In this document: positions 50,345 to 59,654 of the stretch, piece by piece
Layout: the number at the start of each line of letters is the position of its first letter
Numbering within the stretch: the stretch's first letter is position 1
Assembly: GCA_905203555.1 (NCBI GenBank)
Contig: CAJKWK010000004.1
Coordinates: forward strand, 1-64,000
Source of the DNA: an uncultured Lachnospiraceae bacterium
GTDB taxonomy: Bacteria > Bacillota > Clostridia > Lachnospirales > Lachnospiraceae
Length of the DNA stretch: 64,000 nucleotides
Direction of reading: 5' to 3'
The notes under the pieces: generated by a model
Database searches by the model: none
The model's input: the letters and a program-made list of their open reading frames with translations, nothing else
Told to the model about the DNA's origin: nothing
Program-made: the position numbers and the translations under genes

Positions 50345-52648
50345 GTGACAAACAATCAAACTTGCCCGAAGTATTATCAAACATTTATGTTGCTGTTTGT
50401 TCTTTTTTATACATGGTTTCTCTGTCCTCTTTGTTCAATCCGGGCTAATGCCGCATCAGAAAGGGCTTATCTGTATTTTTTCACCATCGACGGAGAAGAA
50501 ATCGAAGAATTAGAAAAGAAAGTCAGTGAAAAACATGGGTATACCTTCTTAGACCCGGATCCTTACAAATATTTGCCGGTTGAGGAAGATGAAAATAACC
50601 TGATGTATCCGGAACTGTACGATCAGGTCACGGGAATTGAATGGGAAGAGAAAGATGAAGACGGGAACCATATCGCAACTTATAAAGAAGGTGACACATT
50701 TGACTGGTCTGCAGGCGACCATTTCTTTTATGTAAAATCCGATAATCCTGTCTTGACCGGTGAAAATACCATGGATCTGACATGGGAAGAACGGGTTCAC
50801 TTGTATTTTTACAATGTGAATGGCGATGAACTTTACAGTTTGGAGCAGGATATTGGACCAAAAGACGAATATACATTTCCGGATCCAGAACAATATGCGT
50901 ATCGCTTTGAAGAAAATGCTGAGTCAGAAGGTGACGATGTCTCATCAGATACGCTAAGCGGAAAAGGTATTTATTGGTATTGTATGGATGAAAAAGAAAA
51001 GGAATACTTGTTTGCTGATAATGATAAGGCTAAATTCCGTCCTGGTACATACGAATTCTACGCTGTGACAGATGATCCTGTACAAGTATCATTTTACTAT
51101 CCAATTGATTATGACACCTACTATGTTGCCGACGACATGGCAGGAGCAGTATACGCTACAATAGAAACGAAAGTCGGAGAAACAATCCGGTTAAAAAAAT
51201 CACTGGGAGCAATCCTTTGGGAAAGCACCTTCCAGGGATGGGAAGATGAAGAAACAGGAGAACAGTATGAAGGCGGAACGTCTTACCGCATCATGCAAAA
51301 TAGGGATTTGAATTTATTTGCAGTTTATGAATACGATGAGGATTGGGATCCGAATGCAGTCGATCAGAATACAGGAGAGCAGGTTGGAGAGAAAGAAGAA
51401 ATCAACATTGCCGATCTTGACAAAATCAAAGAGGCTGCAGGTGCCGGATATGATGTTGCCATTGACGCAGAAGGAATTTTAAGAAGAACTGGAAACAGGG
51501 TTAAAATCAACAACGATGTACAGATTACAGGCATCCCAGGAACCATTCAAAGACAAAAATCTCTTAGTTCTTTAAAACCAGGAGGAGATCCGAATAATCC
51601 GGAAGACTACCGTAAAGATAAATATGGCAACAAAATGGAGGAATCAAAACTTCCGGCAGAAATCAATAATGTACTTCGTCAGGACGATTCTGCTATGTAT
51701 ATGGATGTGTATGGAAATTCATTTATTTATTATCCGTCGCTAACCAGAAAAAATAATATGCTGCTTGCATATGACCGACTGACTCTTGGAAAAACAGATT
51801 CCTGGGTAACCAATACTTTGAATTGGGATGCGGAAATGAATCGGCGTTTTGAAGCTGTGGAATTTGCTTTATTGAACGGAAAATATCCGCAGGAAGGCGA
51901 AGAACTGGTTCCTGGAGTTGTTTGGAAGAACAGTTATATGTCTAAAAAAGCATTTGATGAGCTAAAGGCCTATAAGCCGCTGTGGCAGGGATGGTACAGC
52001 GAATATACAGACGGGCTACTGGATAAGTATAAAGGAACATCTGGCGACATTACCGTTGGTTCTATAACGGATCCATTGACAAATCTTTTTGAAATGACTG
52101 CGTATGCAGCTTCAAAAGAAAAAAATCCTATGGGAGATGCCAGCCAGGTGGGTGCCAGAATAATTACCAGTCAGGACTTGGAAGATACAAAATTTAAACC
52201 GCAATATTATATACCAACAAAAACATTCACATTTGGATCGTTTAGTTTCAATTCTTTGAATGGGCTAACACAAGAACAAATTACGAATATGTCGGCGGTA
52301 TTCAATGCGCTTGTTAAAGCTGGGTACACTCCTGAATTTGCTGCCGGAGCCTGTGGTAATATATGGCAGGAGTCACATTTTAATCCCAAAGCATCTTCTG
52401 GAAGTCATCATGGAATTATACAATGGGGTGGCGGACGGTTCGAGCGTTTAAAACAAACTGCGGCTCAAAACAATACTACTTGGGAAGATCTAAATGTTCA
52501 GATTCAATTTATGTTAGATGAATTAAATAGCCCTTCTTTTACATCGCCTTTCGTTAGAAATTTAAAAAAGTATAATGGACAAAGTGATGTAAAAGGTATT
52601 TCAGATGTCCAAACAGCATGTGATCTGTGGGCTTTAGTGATTGAATGA
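50345..52648 (+). CDS. Secreted protein with C-terminal phage-tail-lysozyme-like domain
   Basis: 767 aa from the GTG at 50345 (GGAGGCGTAATT upstream). Hydrophobic export segment (FMLLFVLFYTWFLCPLCS), then acidic repeats (RAYLYFFTIDGEEIEELEKK and ERVHLYFYNVNGDELYSLEQ), then an unknown middle. The C-terminal domain reads VFNALVKAGYTPEFAAGACG, NIWQESHFNPKAS (E676 as likely catalytic acid) and HHGIIQWGGGRF, the phage-tail lysozyme pattern. It ends at a TGA, and the same frame continues to 53350 with a C39-like peptidase. Bifunctional lysozyme/peptidase proteins open the cell wall in Gram-positive conjugation, so this is the candidate VirB1-like hydrolase. Confidence 0.8.
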   Translation: MTNNQTCPKYYQTFMLLFVLFYTWFLCPLCSIRANAASERAYLYFFTIDGEEIEELEKKVSEKHGYTFLDPDPYKYLPVEEDENNLMYPELYDQVTGIEWEEKDEDGNHIATYKEGDTFDWSAGDHFFYVKSDNPVLTGENTMDLTWEERVHLYFYNVNGDELYSLEQDIGPKDEYTFPDPEQYAYRFEENAESEGDDVSSDTLSGKGIYWYCMDEKEKEYLFADNDKAKFRPGTYEFYAVTDDPVQVSFYYPIDYDTYYVADDMAGAVYATIETKVGETIRLKKSLGAILWESTFQGWEDEETGEQYEGGTSYRIMQNRDLNLFAVYEYDEDWDPNAVDQNTGEQVGEKEEINIADLDKIKEAAGAGYDVAIDAEGILRRTGNRVKINNDVQITGIPGTIQRQKSLSSLKPGGDPNNPEDYRKDKYGNKMEESKLPAEINNVLRQDDSAMYMDVYGNSFIYYPSLTRKNNMLLAYDRLTLGKTDSWVTNTLNWDAEMNRRFEAVEFALLNGKYPQEGEELVPGVVWKNSYMSKKAFDELKAYKPLWQGWYSEYTDGLLDKYKGTSGDITVGSITDPLTNLFEMTAYAASKEKNPMGDASQVGARIITSQDLEDTKFKPQYYIPTKTFTFGSFSFNSLNGLTQEQITNMSAVFNALVKAGYTPEFAAGACGNIWQESHFNPKASSGSHHGIIQWGGGRFERLKQTAAQNNTTWEDLNVQIQFMLDELNSPSFTSPFVRNLKKYNGQSDVKGISDVQTACDLWALVIE

Positions 52649-52705
52649 TGTATCTGTTCTGCCAACCATCCAATCACTCAATGCCCATTAGTCAATGGAA
52701 AACCG

Positions 52706-53350
52706 ATGCAAGAATTGGCGCAGAGAAGAGTATATGCGCAGAAAATTTTTATGTCCATGCGAAGTACTGGAACTCTTACAATTGATGCGAATGGATATGG
52801 TGTTCCTAACAATCTTAGTAATAATAAAGTACCGTATTTTCCGCAGGGTAATAATGCCCCATGGAGCAGCTTACCTTTTGGTGATAAAAATATTGCATAT
52901 TCAGGTTGTTCTATCACTTCATTAGCTATGGTAGTAAGTTACCATACTGGACAGTTTGTATATCCAAGCGACATCCGACAGTCTATTATGGATCACAATG
53001 GAGGAAATTATAAAGCATTTCATGTGAGTGGTGCTGGTGCAAGTAATGCCATTTATAACGCAGTCGCCTCCTATTATGGCTTACAATGCAAACGAATCTC
53101 ATCACCAGCAGAAGTGACGGCATCATTACAACAAGGATTGCCTGTGATTATTTCTGTTAAGGGAACAAAAAAGGGTGCGCCAACCAATACATTTACATCC
53201 AATGCACATTTAATGGTAATTACAGGCATGGATGCATTAGGAAATTATTATATTAATAATCCTAGTAAACCAGCTCAATGTTATGAAACTTATTCGTTAT
53301 CTTTTTTAATGAGTCATCAAAATAGTGGCATGTGGGTTTTAAGTCGGTGA
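52706..53350 (+). CDS. C39-like cysteine peptidase, in-frame continuation after TGA
   Basis: 214 aa from the ATG at 52706, but the frame is open from 52649, directly after the TGA of the lysozyme gene, without a shift. The intervening codons (CICSANHPITQCPLVNGKPM) read like normal protein. PYFPQGN, then YSGCSITSLAMVVSYHTGQF (C68) and SNAHLMVITGMDALGNYYIN (H168) form a C39_2-type peptidase. The ribosome site before 52706 is weak. It is probably the second half of one wall hydrolase, split by a nonsense change (for example GGA to TGA). Confidence 0.7.
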   Translation: MQELAQRRVYAQKIFMSMRSTGTLTIDANGYGVPNNLSNNKVPYFPQGNNAPWSSLPFGDKNIAYSGCSITSLAMVVSYHTGQFVYPSDIRQSIMDHNGGNYKAFHVSGAGASNAIYNAVASYYGLQCKRISSPAEVTASLQQGLPVIISVKGTKKGAPTNTFTSNAHLMVITGMDALGNYYINNPSKPAQCYETYSLSFLMSHQNSGMWVLSR

Positions 53351-53398
53351 ACTACTCGGTCATTGAATGGCCGAGGATTCCCGCTCTGACGTCCTAAA
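53348..53398 (+). repeat. Dispersed palindrome, full copy after the C39 gene
   Basis: Starts at the stop codon: TGAACTACTCGG, palindrome 53355-53375, then GATTCCCGCTCTGACGTCC. Shares this layout with the copy at 62937 and, reversed, with 44291. Confidence 0.7.
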
Positions 53399-53411
53399 TA
53401 TGTATAAAAAA

Positions 53412-53453
53412 ACATTTTTTCTGCTGGAAACCAAATTCCGGCAGAAAAAATGT
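53412..53453 (+). terminator. Long terminator hairpin before the 53520 gene
   Basis: ACATTTTTTCTGC and GGAA pair with TTCC and GCAGAAAAAATGT, an 18-pair stem that would work in both directions. Confidence 0.75.
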
Positions 53454-53473
53454 TATAATACATACGATTCAAC

Positions 53474-53482
53474 GCCATAATT
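53474..53482 (+). promoter_or_regulatory. GCCATAATT box before the 53520 gene
   Basis: 37 nt before the ATG. Confidence 0.55.
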
Positions 53483-53519
53483 ATAAAAAGATCATAAAAA
53501 GGAAAAGGAGAAAGAGAAC

Positions 53520-54578
53520 ATGAAAAAAATTACCTATATTTTTACCATACTTTGTCTTTTATTTTCTAACTGCTGGATTACCGCATTCGGAAGAGATATT
53601 CAGTGGGACGAAGAAGATTTGAGTAACGAGGTAACCGTCACTATTTCCGCCTCTGTACCGGAAGGGTTTGACGAAAGAATCGAGGTGTACTTAAATAATT
53701 CACCTCATCCATTAACGAAAGATTATCAATATACCATGGAATTACCATTAGATAAAGATACTGTTTATGATGTTGTTGTTTTATCATCGACAGATATTGA
53801 AGATCGGTATGCATTTTCTGCACCTGATACATTATCTCCATCTCAGGATGGTAGTTTAACCATTCAAGTTACTGAATTATTTGAAGAACTTCCAGAAAAT
53901 AATTCGAGTCTTGAAACGGATGGTATTACGGAAATAGATGATCTCGAAATGACCCCATCTCAATACGATTTTTCTGATGGCCAAGAAAGTGGAATAATTC
54001 ATATTTCTATGAAAGACTACGGTGTGTTTGATACAGTTACATACCGTTTAGTCGGAGAAAAAGAAGTATACGACATTGTTTTGGATAGTGAACATTATTT
54101 TCAAGCAGATGTAACGCTTCCAAAAGGCTCATACTATGAAAGTTCTACCATGTCTTACACATTTCAGGACTGGGTTCCTGAAAATCAATTAGATTTTGCA
54201 TTAGAACACGCTGGTCAGCAAGGTAACTTTGGAAAATACTATGACATTTCCGCTGTGGAAGATATTTATATTGATGATTTAATCATCTATATGGTATCTG
54301 GTAGCAATTCTATGGAAGTAAATGCAAACATCATTAATGATTCCGTAGTTGTAGAACAAAATATTGCAATACAGCAGGAGCATGAAAAAAAAGAATTGGA
54401 ATCTGCGTTCCCAGAATTGACGGAAACCATTTCAGAAGCAGAAACCATCCCAGAGGCACAAGAAGTAGAAGAAGAACCGTTCGATATCTCTAATCTACCG
54501 TTCGTAGTTGGTGGATTAATTTGTGGTTTTGGAATTGGTTTTGTGATTTATCAATTCAGAAAAAAGAAAAGGAGATAA
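53520..54578 (+). CDS. Secreted protein anchored by a C-terminal membrane helix
   Basis: 352 aa. Signal peptide MKKITYIFTILCLLFSNCWI, an acidic beta-rich ectodomain (EVTVTISASVPEGFDERIEV), an acidic stalk (ETISEAETIPEAQEVEEEPF), then a membrane helix (FVVGGLICGFGIGFVIYQF) and KKKRR. It has no LPXTG motif. The plan, signal peptide plus acidic stalk plus C-terminal helix, repeats in the gene at 55867; both resemble accessory proteins of clostridial conjugative transposons. Exact function unknown. Confidence 0.6.
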   Translation: MKKITYIFTILCLLFSNCWITAFGRDIQWDEEDLSNEVTVTISASVPEGFDERIEVYLNNSPHPLTKDYQYTMELPLDKDTVYDVVVLSSTDIEDRYAFSAPDTLSPSQDGSLTIQVTELFEELPENNSSLETDGITEIDDLEMTPSQYDFSDGQESGIIHISMKDYGVFDTVTYRLVGEKEVYDIVLDSEHYFQADVTLPKGSYYESSTMSYTFQDWVPENQLDFALEHAGQQGNFGKYYDISAVEDIYIDDLIIYMVSGSNSMEVNANIINDSVVVEQNIAIQQEHEKKELESAFPELTETISEAETIPEAQEVEEEPFDISNLPFVVGGLICGFGIGFVIYQFRKKKRR

Positions 54579-54639
54579 CAAAATAGCACGCGATCAAAAA
54601 AAACGCATTTTTAATATCCGTAAAATAATCATGTTCAAA

Positions 54640-54666
54640 AGCATCGCTGATTGCGATGCTTTTTTT
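54640..54666 (+). terminator. Terminator after the 53520 gene
   Basis: AGCATCGC-TGATT-GCGATGCT, then TTTTTTC. Confidence 0.95.
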
Positions 54667-54680
54667 CTGTAAAAACAAAC

Positions 54681-54694
54681 TGCTAATATTAGCA
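54681..54694. promoter_or_regulatory. 14-bp perfect palindrome upstream of the relaxase, candidate oriT element
   Basis: TGCTAATATTAGCA, 60 nt before the relaxase ATG. MOBV relaxases act on small inverted repeats just upstream of their own genes. The embedded TAATATTA also resembles rolling-circle nick sites (TAATATTAC). No direct evidence of nicking. Confidence 0.4.
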
Positions 54695-54714
54695 CTTACC
54701 AACCTAGATCTTAT

Positions 54715-54723
54715 CCCATAATT
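54715..54723 (+). promoter_or_regulatory. CCCATAATT box before the relaxase gene
   Basis: 31 nt before the ATG at 54755. Confidence 0.6.
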
Positions 54724-54754
54724 TCTCCAAGAAAGCAACAGGAGGAGTACCACT

Positions 54755-55735
54755 ATGGGAAAACAGATTTTACAGATGGAATCCATTCATTCAACACAAG
54801 GATTTGCAGCTAAATTCAAGCATAACTACCGTATCGGAAATATACCAAATGCAGATCCGACGCTTCTGCATAAAAACAAACAAGTCATCCGATTACCAGT
54901 CGGTGAAACATATAATAGTTTTTATGAAAAACACGTCATGTCGTTACCGTATTATGCAAACCATAAAGTCCACAAAAACGCAACCCTTGGCTGGGAAATT
55001 ATGATGGCATACGGAACGGATAATCTGCCAGATAATTTTAGTATTGATTATTGGTGCCAACAGTCAAAAGCCTTTTTGGAAGATCAGTTCGGAAAAGAAA
55101 ATATCGCATCGGCTGTGCTTCATATGGATGAAAATAATCCACATATCCATGCTATCGTAATTCCAGTCAAAGATGGAAAACTTAGTGCCAGATCTTTTAT
55201 TAAAGATCGGCAGGATATGCGGGACCTCCATGTCAAGTATTATAATTATATGAAAGAGTGTGGGCTGGAACCAGAGAATCGTTACATGCAAACCGAACAC
55301 ACAAAAGTCGGAAAATTTTACGCCAATATCAACATGGCTCTGGAAAAATCCCTTCCCGGACCGGAGGAAGGAGAAACACTTCCAGAATATGCAGAACGTG
55401 CTAATGCATTTTACCAAGATCAATCCCTACGTATATTCAACATCGAACATCAGAATAAACAACTTACAAAAGAAAAGAAAGCGTTGGAAAAAGCAAATCG
55501 GACAATAGAGGAACAGACTGCAAAAGCATATCAATCACAAATTGATGAAATCATGAAACAGATCGGCACTGTCCAAAATGCCAAACATGCCATTCAATAC
55601 CGAGATTCCCTTCAGCAGGCAATCGAATGGACGAGGAATCAAGATCCGGAAATGGCGGAAAGTATCGAGCATATCATCACAAATATGCAGCACAATTACG
55701 ATCGAGCCGTACAGAATCAGAATATAGAACATTAG
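54755..55735 (+). CDS. MOBV (Mob/Pre) relaxase
   Basis: 326 aa, GGAGGAGTACCACT upstream. MESIHSTQGFAAKFKHNYRI at the N-terminus and the metal-binding HUH motif HMDENNPHIHAIVIP (H123, D125, E126, H130, H132) place it in the Mob/Pre family of plasmid relaxases. A coiled coil (QNKQLTKEKKALEKANRTIE) forms the C-terminal third. It nicks the element at oriT to start transfer. Most MOBV plasmids rely on another element's secretion system; here wall-hydrolase and membrane-protein genes adjoin, but no coupling ATPase is in view. Confidence 0.88.
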   Translation: MGKQILQMESIHSTQGFAAKFKHNYRIGNIPNADPTLLHKNKQVIRLPVGETYNSFYEKHVMSLPYYANHKVHKNATLGWEIMMAYGTDNLPDNFSIDYWCQQSKAFLEDQFGKENIASAVLHMDENNPHIHAIVIPVKDGKLSARSFIKDRQDMRDLHVKYYNYMKECGLEPENRYMQTEHTKVGKFYANINMALEKSLPGPEEGETLPEYAERANAFYQDQSLRIFNIEHQNKQLTKEKKALEKANRTIEEQTAKAYQSQIDEIMKQIGTVQNAKHAIQYRDSLQQAIEWTRNQDPEMAESIEHIITNMQHNYDRAVQNQNIEH

Positions 55736-55760
55736 AACTTCCAATCTGGAATCTTCTGTT

Positions 55761-55775
55761 ACTCACTGGCCGAGC
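55761..55775 (+). repeat. Partial dispersed palindrome
   Basis: ACTCACTGGCCGAGC followed by AATTCAC, a shortened relative of the palindrome at 53355, directly upstream of a terminator. Confidence 0.4.
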
Positions 55776-55786
55776 AATTCACTTAA

Positions 55787-55810
55787 AAAGCGGGACATCC
55801 CGCTTTTTTT
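55787..55810 (+). terminator. Terminator after the relaxase gene
   Basis: AAGCGGGA/TCCCGCTT with a 2-nt CA loop, then TTTTT. Confidence 0.9.
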
Positions 55811-55828
55811 AATTTTCACAAAAATCTT

Positions 55829-55837
55829 CCCATAATT
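55829..55837 (+). promoter_or_regulatory. CCCATAATT box before the 55867-62k gene group
   Basis: 29 nt before the ATG at 55867. Confidence 0.6.
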
Positions 55838-55866
55838 AAGAAAATTCAAAGGAGGATTTTTTTTGA

Positions 55867-56628
55867 ATGAAAAAACAATTCATCAAACCGGCAATTCCTA
55901 TGCTCTGCGCGGGTCTGCTTTGTACCCCAGTATATGCAGCAAACATACCCGAAACTACAGCGATTCATATATCTGAGCATGAGCGAGATGCTTATCAACG
56001 CATGATAGAGGAATCCGCGGAAACCAAGGAAGGATCATCTGAGACGGAGGTCTTGGAATCAGTTGGAGAAACGAGTTCTAACAATCCAGAAATAACTGAA
56101 ACTGGCACAGAAGAGGAAATGGAAACCACCCTCACTGAAGTGAGTGAGGAACAGCCGTCAGAAAATGAAGAAACTGCGGTCTCCGAAACAGAAACTGTCG
56201 ATGAAGTGACCCAGGAAAATGACGAAGATATGATTTCCATGGTTGAAACGCAATCTGGCGTAGATGCAGACGGTTTTGTTACCATGAATATCTCGGTTGC
56301 AGAAAATGTAACCCTTCCGGTTACTGTTACCATGAAAAGTGAAGATGGAACTTTTTCCTTTACCGTGACCTACCAGGAACAGCCAGTGAAATTAAAACCT
56401 GGCAATTACCATCTGACAAAGGTAGTGGATGGAAGCGGACAAGAATTGGATAATGGAGCAAACCTGTCTATTCCGGAAGAAAACGGAGAGGTCTATCTGG
56501 ACTTTAGAAAACCAGAAGAGGAAAAAGAGGAGAGTCTGTTTTCTAAATTTATTGCTACAAACCTTATCTTTATTCCGATTGCAGGAGCGTTGTGGTTGCT
56601 GTATCAATGGTGGCTAAAGCACCACTAA
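55867..56628 (+). CDS. Secreted acidic protein with C-terminal membrane helix
   Basis: 253 aa. Signal peptide MKKQFIKPAIPMLCAGLLCTPVYAA, then a Glu/Thr/Ser-rich stretch to about residue 135. A small beta domain follows (FVTMNISVAENVTLPVTVTM, then VKLKPGNYHLTKVVDGSGQE), then a membrane helix (LIFIPIAGALWLLYQWWL). It resembles the CD1107-type accessory proteins of clostridial conjugative transposons, an impression from memory. It lies right before topoisomerase III, as in many such elements. Confidence 0.6.
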   Translation: MKKQFIKPAIPMLCAGLLCTPVYAANIPETTAIHISEHERDAYQRMIEESAETKEGSSETEVLESVGETSSNNPEITETGTEEEMETTLTEVSEEQPSENEETAVSETETVDEVTQENDEDMISMVETQSGVDADGFVTMNISVAENVTLPVTVTMKSEDGTFSFTVTYQEQPVKLKPGNYHLTKVVDGSGQELDNGANLSIPEENGEVYLDFRKPEEEKEESLFSKFIATNLIFIPIAGALWLLYQWWLKHH

Positions 56629-56683
56629 GACACAGACGATACAGCTAAAGGCAATTCATTCAGCAAAGGAAGACAAAAAAAAA

Positions 56684-59089
56684 ATGAGATATTTATTTAT
56701 TGCAGAAAAACCATCTGTCATGGTGGCCGTAAAGGAAACTTATCAAAAGCACAAGGTGGAGATTGTCAAGGCTGTTGGTGAAATTGAATTCACAGCTTTA
56801 GCGGGTCATGTGTGCCGCTGGTTGGAACCGGATGAGTATCCACAATGGAAAGGACTAAAATGGGCAGAAACAGATCTTCCAATGATTCCTGAGCCCTTTG
56901 TGGTTTCCTATATTCCAGAAAAGTCAGCAATTATCAAACGGATCAAAGAACTTTTACAAAAAGGAACTTTTGACGGAATCATCGTCGGAACGGATTCGGA
57001 TACAGAGGGAAATGGCATTTTTTATCTCCTTCGGGAATATTTGAAACTACCACATATCCGTACTCTACGGTATTTTGAAAGTACATTGACTGACAAAGAT
57101 ATTTTAAGATCCCTGCTCCACATGACGGATTTTGACCGGAATCCACGTGATATCCAGATGACAGAATCCTTTTTGGTTCGATCTCACGGGGACTGGATTT
57201 TAGGGATGAATGCTACAAGAGTACTAACTGTCAAAACTGGGGAAAAAATGAGAGTGGGACGAGTCAAGGCGCCGACTCTAAAACTGGTATACGACAATTC
57301 AAAGGCGATTGATGAATTTATTCCACATTCAGACTACCTTGTGAAAGCAGTGTATACAGAAGGATTTAGTGGATATTACTGCAATCAGGATGGACCAATC
57401 CTCTACGAAACGAAGAAACAGGCGGAGGATTTTATCCAATCTATCCAAAATGCTAAAGCAGCAACTGTAGTTGGTATTCAGAAAAAAACCGTTAAAACAG
57501 AGGCTCCGAAGCTTTATAAACTCGCATCCATCCAAGCCGAAGCAGGTTCCAAATATAATTATACACCTCAGAAAACTTTGGATATCATCCAGTCCCTGTA
57601 TGAGAAAAAATTAGTTTCATACCCAAGAACAAATGGGGAATATGTATCTACTCAAAAAGCGCTGGAATTCCCTACGCTATTAAGAACAGTACAAACACTG
57701 CCGGAACTTGCTCCGTTTATTGCTAAAATCACGAATGAAGATATGAAGCGGGCACAGCAAAATCCGAAAGTTGTTAACGATAAAGAAGTTCAAAAAGAAT
57801 CCCATGACGCACTCCTTCCAACAGAAAAGAAACCGGATTTAGGTGCACTGAGTCAGGATGAAATCAATATTTACGATATGATCTGCCGGAGGTTCCTGTG
57901 TCATTTCCTTCCAGTACTTATTGAAGAAAAGACCATGCTTCTAACGGATATTTCCGGACTAATATTCAAATCAAACGGAACTATGCTTGTTCAAAAAGGA
58001 TGGTCAGAACTTTATAACCGAAAAATAAAAGGGGAATCCATACCAGACAGTGTCAAAAAGGGCAGCGTCCTTCAGATTGATCACATGGAACCGCATGAAA
58101 AAAAAAGTACACCGCCGAAACGGCTGACAGAAGCGTCACTTATTGATGTTATGGAAAATATCGCAAAGTATATACCCGACAAAGCTCTCCGAGCCACGAT
58201 GTCGGCAGCAGAGGGAATCGGACAGCCCTCTACTCGTGGAACCATTATCAGTGAGTTAATCAAAACCGGATATATGGAATCACGCACAAAGTCCAATCAG
58301 CTTTTTATCACCGATCTTGGAAAACGGTATGTAGAATCTTTAAAATCTTTTACGATTATGGATCCAATTCAAGCGGCTGAGTGGGAGACAATGTTTCAAG
58401 GAGTCAAGAATGGTACAGTAGCTTACCATGATGCAGAACAGCAGTTCCACGCATATATTACAGATTTCGTCCGCGGTGTGGAAGCTATGAATATCCAGGC
58501 AGTACCTCGCTTTCAGACTTATGATAAACATCCATGTCCTTATTGTGGAAAAAAGATCTTAAAATTCCGGTGGGGTTATGCTTGCGAGGACAGTAAAGTA
58601 GGCTGCGGATTCCGGATATCAAACTATGAAGGAAAATTCAAAGAAAGCGATTTGGATACATTATTATCAAAGGGGATTACCCGTATAATTAAAGGGGTAG
58701 CTGTATCTATAAAAACAGGTAAATCCTTTGATGCAAAAATTGCCTTGGAGCCAAAAGGTTCTGCGCATGCAACGAAATTTGATTTCGGATCAAAATCATC
58801 AAGTGGTGCAATCGCCGGCTGCATGTGCCCATACTGTGGAAAAACGGTATCTGCCACCCCATGGGGATTTGCCTGTGAGGAGTATAAGAAAGGATGTTCC
58901 TTTGCCATTTCCAATTTTGATGGAAAATTGACAGAGCGTGATTTAAAAGATCTGATTTCAAACAAGGAGACTAGAATCATTCGTGCAATTGGAAAATCAA
59001 AAACAAGTGGAAAACCTTATAATGCCAAAGTCACCCTAAACCCAAAGGGTTCGCAATATGTTACTGGATTAAAATTCGAACAAAAATAA
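56684..59089 (+). CDS. topB: DNA topoisomerase III, plasmid type
   Basis: 801 aa, AAAGGAAGACAAA upstream. A Toprim domain with AEKPS at residues 7-11 and IVGTDSDTEGNGI near 105, then the catalytic tyrosine in KLVSYPRTNGEYVS near residue 313. Two C-terminal zinc-ribbon repeats begin CPYCGKKILKFRWGYACED (near 617) and CPYCGKTVSATPWGFACEE (near 715), each followed by SNxxGKxxExDLxxL. Type IA topoisomerases unlink replicating or transferred plasmid DNA; long versions of this form are common on Gram-positive conjugative elements. Confidence 0.95.
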   Translation: MRYLFIAEKPSVMVAVKETYQKHKVEIVKAVGEIEFTALAGHVCRWLEPDEYPQWKGLKWAETDLPMIPEPFVVSYIPEKSAIIKRIKELLQKGTFDGIIVGTDSDTEGNGIFYLLREYLKLPHIRTLRYFESTLTDKDILRSLLHMTDFDRNPRDIQMTESFLVRSHGDWILGMNATRVLTVKTGEKMRVGRVKAPTLKLVYDNSKAIDEFIPHSDYLVKAVYTEGFSGYYCNQDGPILYETKKQAEDFIQSIQNAKAATVVGIQKKTVKTEAPKLYKLASIQAEAGSKYNYTPQKTLDIIQSLYEKKLVSYPRTNGEYVSTQKALEFPTLLRTVQTLPELAPFIAKITNEDMKRAQQNPKVVNDKEVQKESHDALLPTEKKPDLGALSQDEINIYDMICRRFLCHFLPVLIEEKTMLLTDISGLIFKSNGTMLVQKGWSELYNRKIKGESIPDSVKKGSVLQIDHMEPHEKKSTPPKRLTEASLIDVMENIAKYIPDKALRATMSAAEGIGQPSTRGTIISELIKTGYMESRTKSNQLFITDLGKRYVESLKSFTIMDPIQAAEWETMFQGVKNGTVAYHDAEQQFHAYITDFVRGVEAMNIQAVPRFQTYDKHPCPYCGKKILKFRWGYACEDSKVGCGFRISNYEGKFKESDLDTLLSKGITRIIKGVAVSIKTGKSFDAKIALEPKGSAHATKFDFGSKSSSGAIAGCMCPYCGKTVSATPWGFACEEYKKGCSFAISNFDGKLTERDLKDLISNKETRIIRAIGKSKTSGKPYNAKVTLNPKGSQYVTGLKFEQK

Positions 59090-59102
59090 TGGAGGAAAGA
59101 CT

Positions 59103-59492
59103 ATGACCGAAAAACTCACAAATCTAATCCACACTTTAAATGAACAGGACAAACCAAGGAGCGAACAGATTTCGGCACTAATCGATATGTTTACTCCCGG
59201 AAACGAAACTACAGACGCAGCGCTTGTTAAAGAAGCAACGGAAGTGATCAGCTGCATCTTCGATCTGGAAGCAATCCAAAAAATGGATGGGAAATTTGTC
59301 AATCACATCGTTGCCGCTTTACTGCAGTTTTCCAAGGCGGTAATAAACTATGAAGCTATTGGTGTATATGGAATTACACTGGATCACTCTACCTTGCTAA
59401 TCCAGGTTGTTGAAGTAACGCTCATAAATGGCGAAACCGTTCATTTTATCAATGTGATGGAACAGCAATTTTCCCAGAGCACCAGTGCTTAA
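59103..59492 (+). CDS. Unknown 129-aa acidic protein
   Basis: GGAGGAAAGACT before the ATG, 13 nt after topB. MTEKLTNLIHTLNEQDKPRS and a helical body (EVISCIFDLEAIQKMDGKFV), no cysteine motif, no membrane segment. Co-transcribed with topB, so perhaps an accessory factor, without further support. Confidence 0.55.
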   Translation: MTEKLTNLIHTLNEQDKPRSEQISALIDMFTPGNETTDAALVKEATEVISCIFDLEAIQKMDGKFVNHIVAALLQFSKAVINYEAIGVYGITLDHSTLLIQVVEVTLINGETVHFINVMEQQFSQSTSA

Positions 59493-59523
59493 CTTTCCAT
59501 CAGAGAAAATCTAACAAAAAAAC

Positions 59524-59540
59524 AATTGCTGTCAGCAATT
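59524..59540. promoter_or_regulatory. 17-bp palindrome near the 59655 promoter
   Basis: AATTGCTG-T-CAGCAATT. It lies about where a -35 would be for the TATAAT at 59554-59559, so an operator is possible. Confidence 0.4.
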
Positions 59541-59585
59541 CAGACGAAACAATTATAATGTTAAGAGAGGAGGAAGCAGGGGATT

Positions 59586-59608
59586 GTGCGGCGGCTTATC
59601 CGCCGCAC
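59586..59608 (+). promoter_or_regulatory. GC-rich hairpin in the leader of the 59655 gene
   Basis: GTGCGGCGG-CTTAT-CCGCCGCAC, nine perfect pairs in AT-rich surroundings. It sits between AGAGGAGGAAG and the next start codon, which has no ribosome site of its own. Confidence 0.5.
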
Positions 59609-59654
59609 CATATCCATACACAATGGATAAAAGATATATACCCTGCAATCAATT

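Noticed and set aside
52640..52710. Selenocysteine or recoded TGA
   Set aside because: Only a weak CCATT/AATGG hairpin lies downstream, and TGA is used as a normal stop elsewhere (21357, 62890). A nonsense change is the simpler reading.
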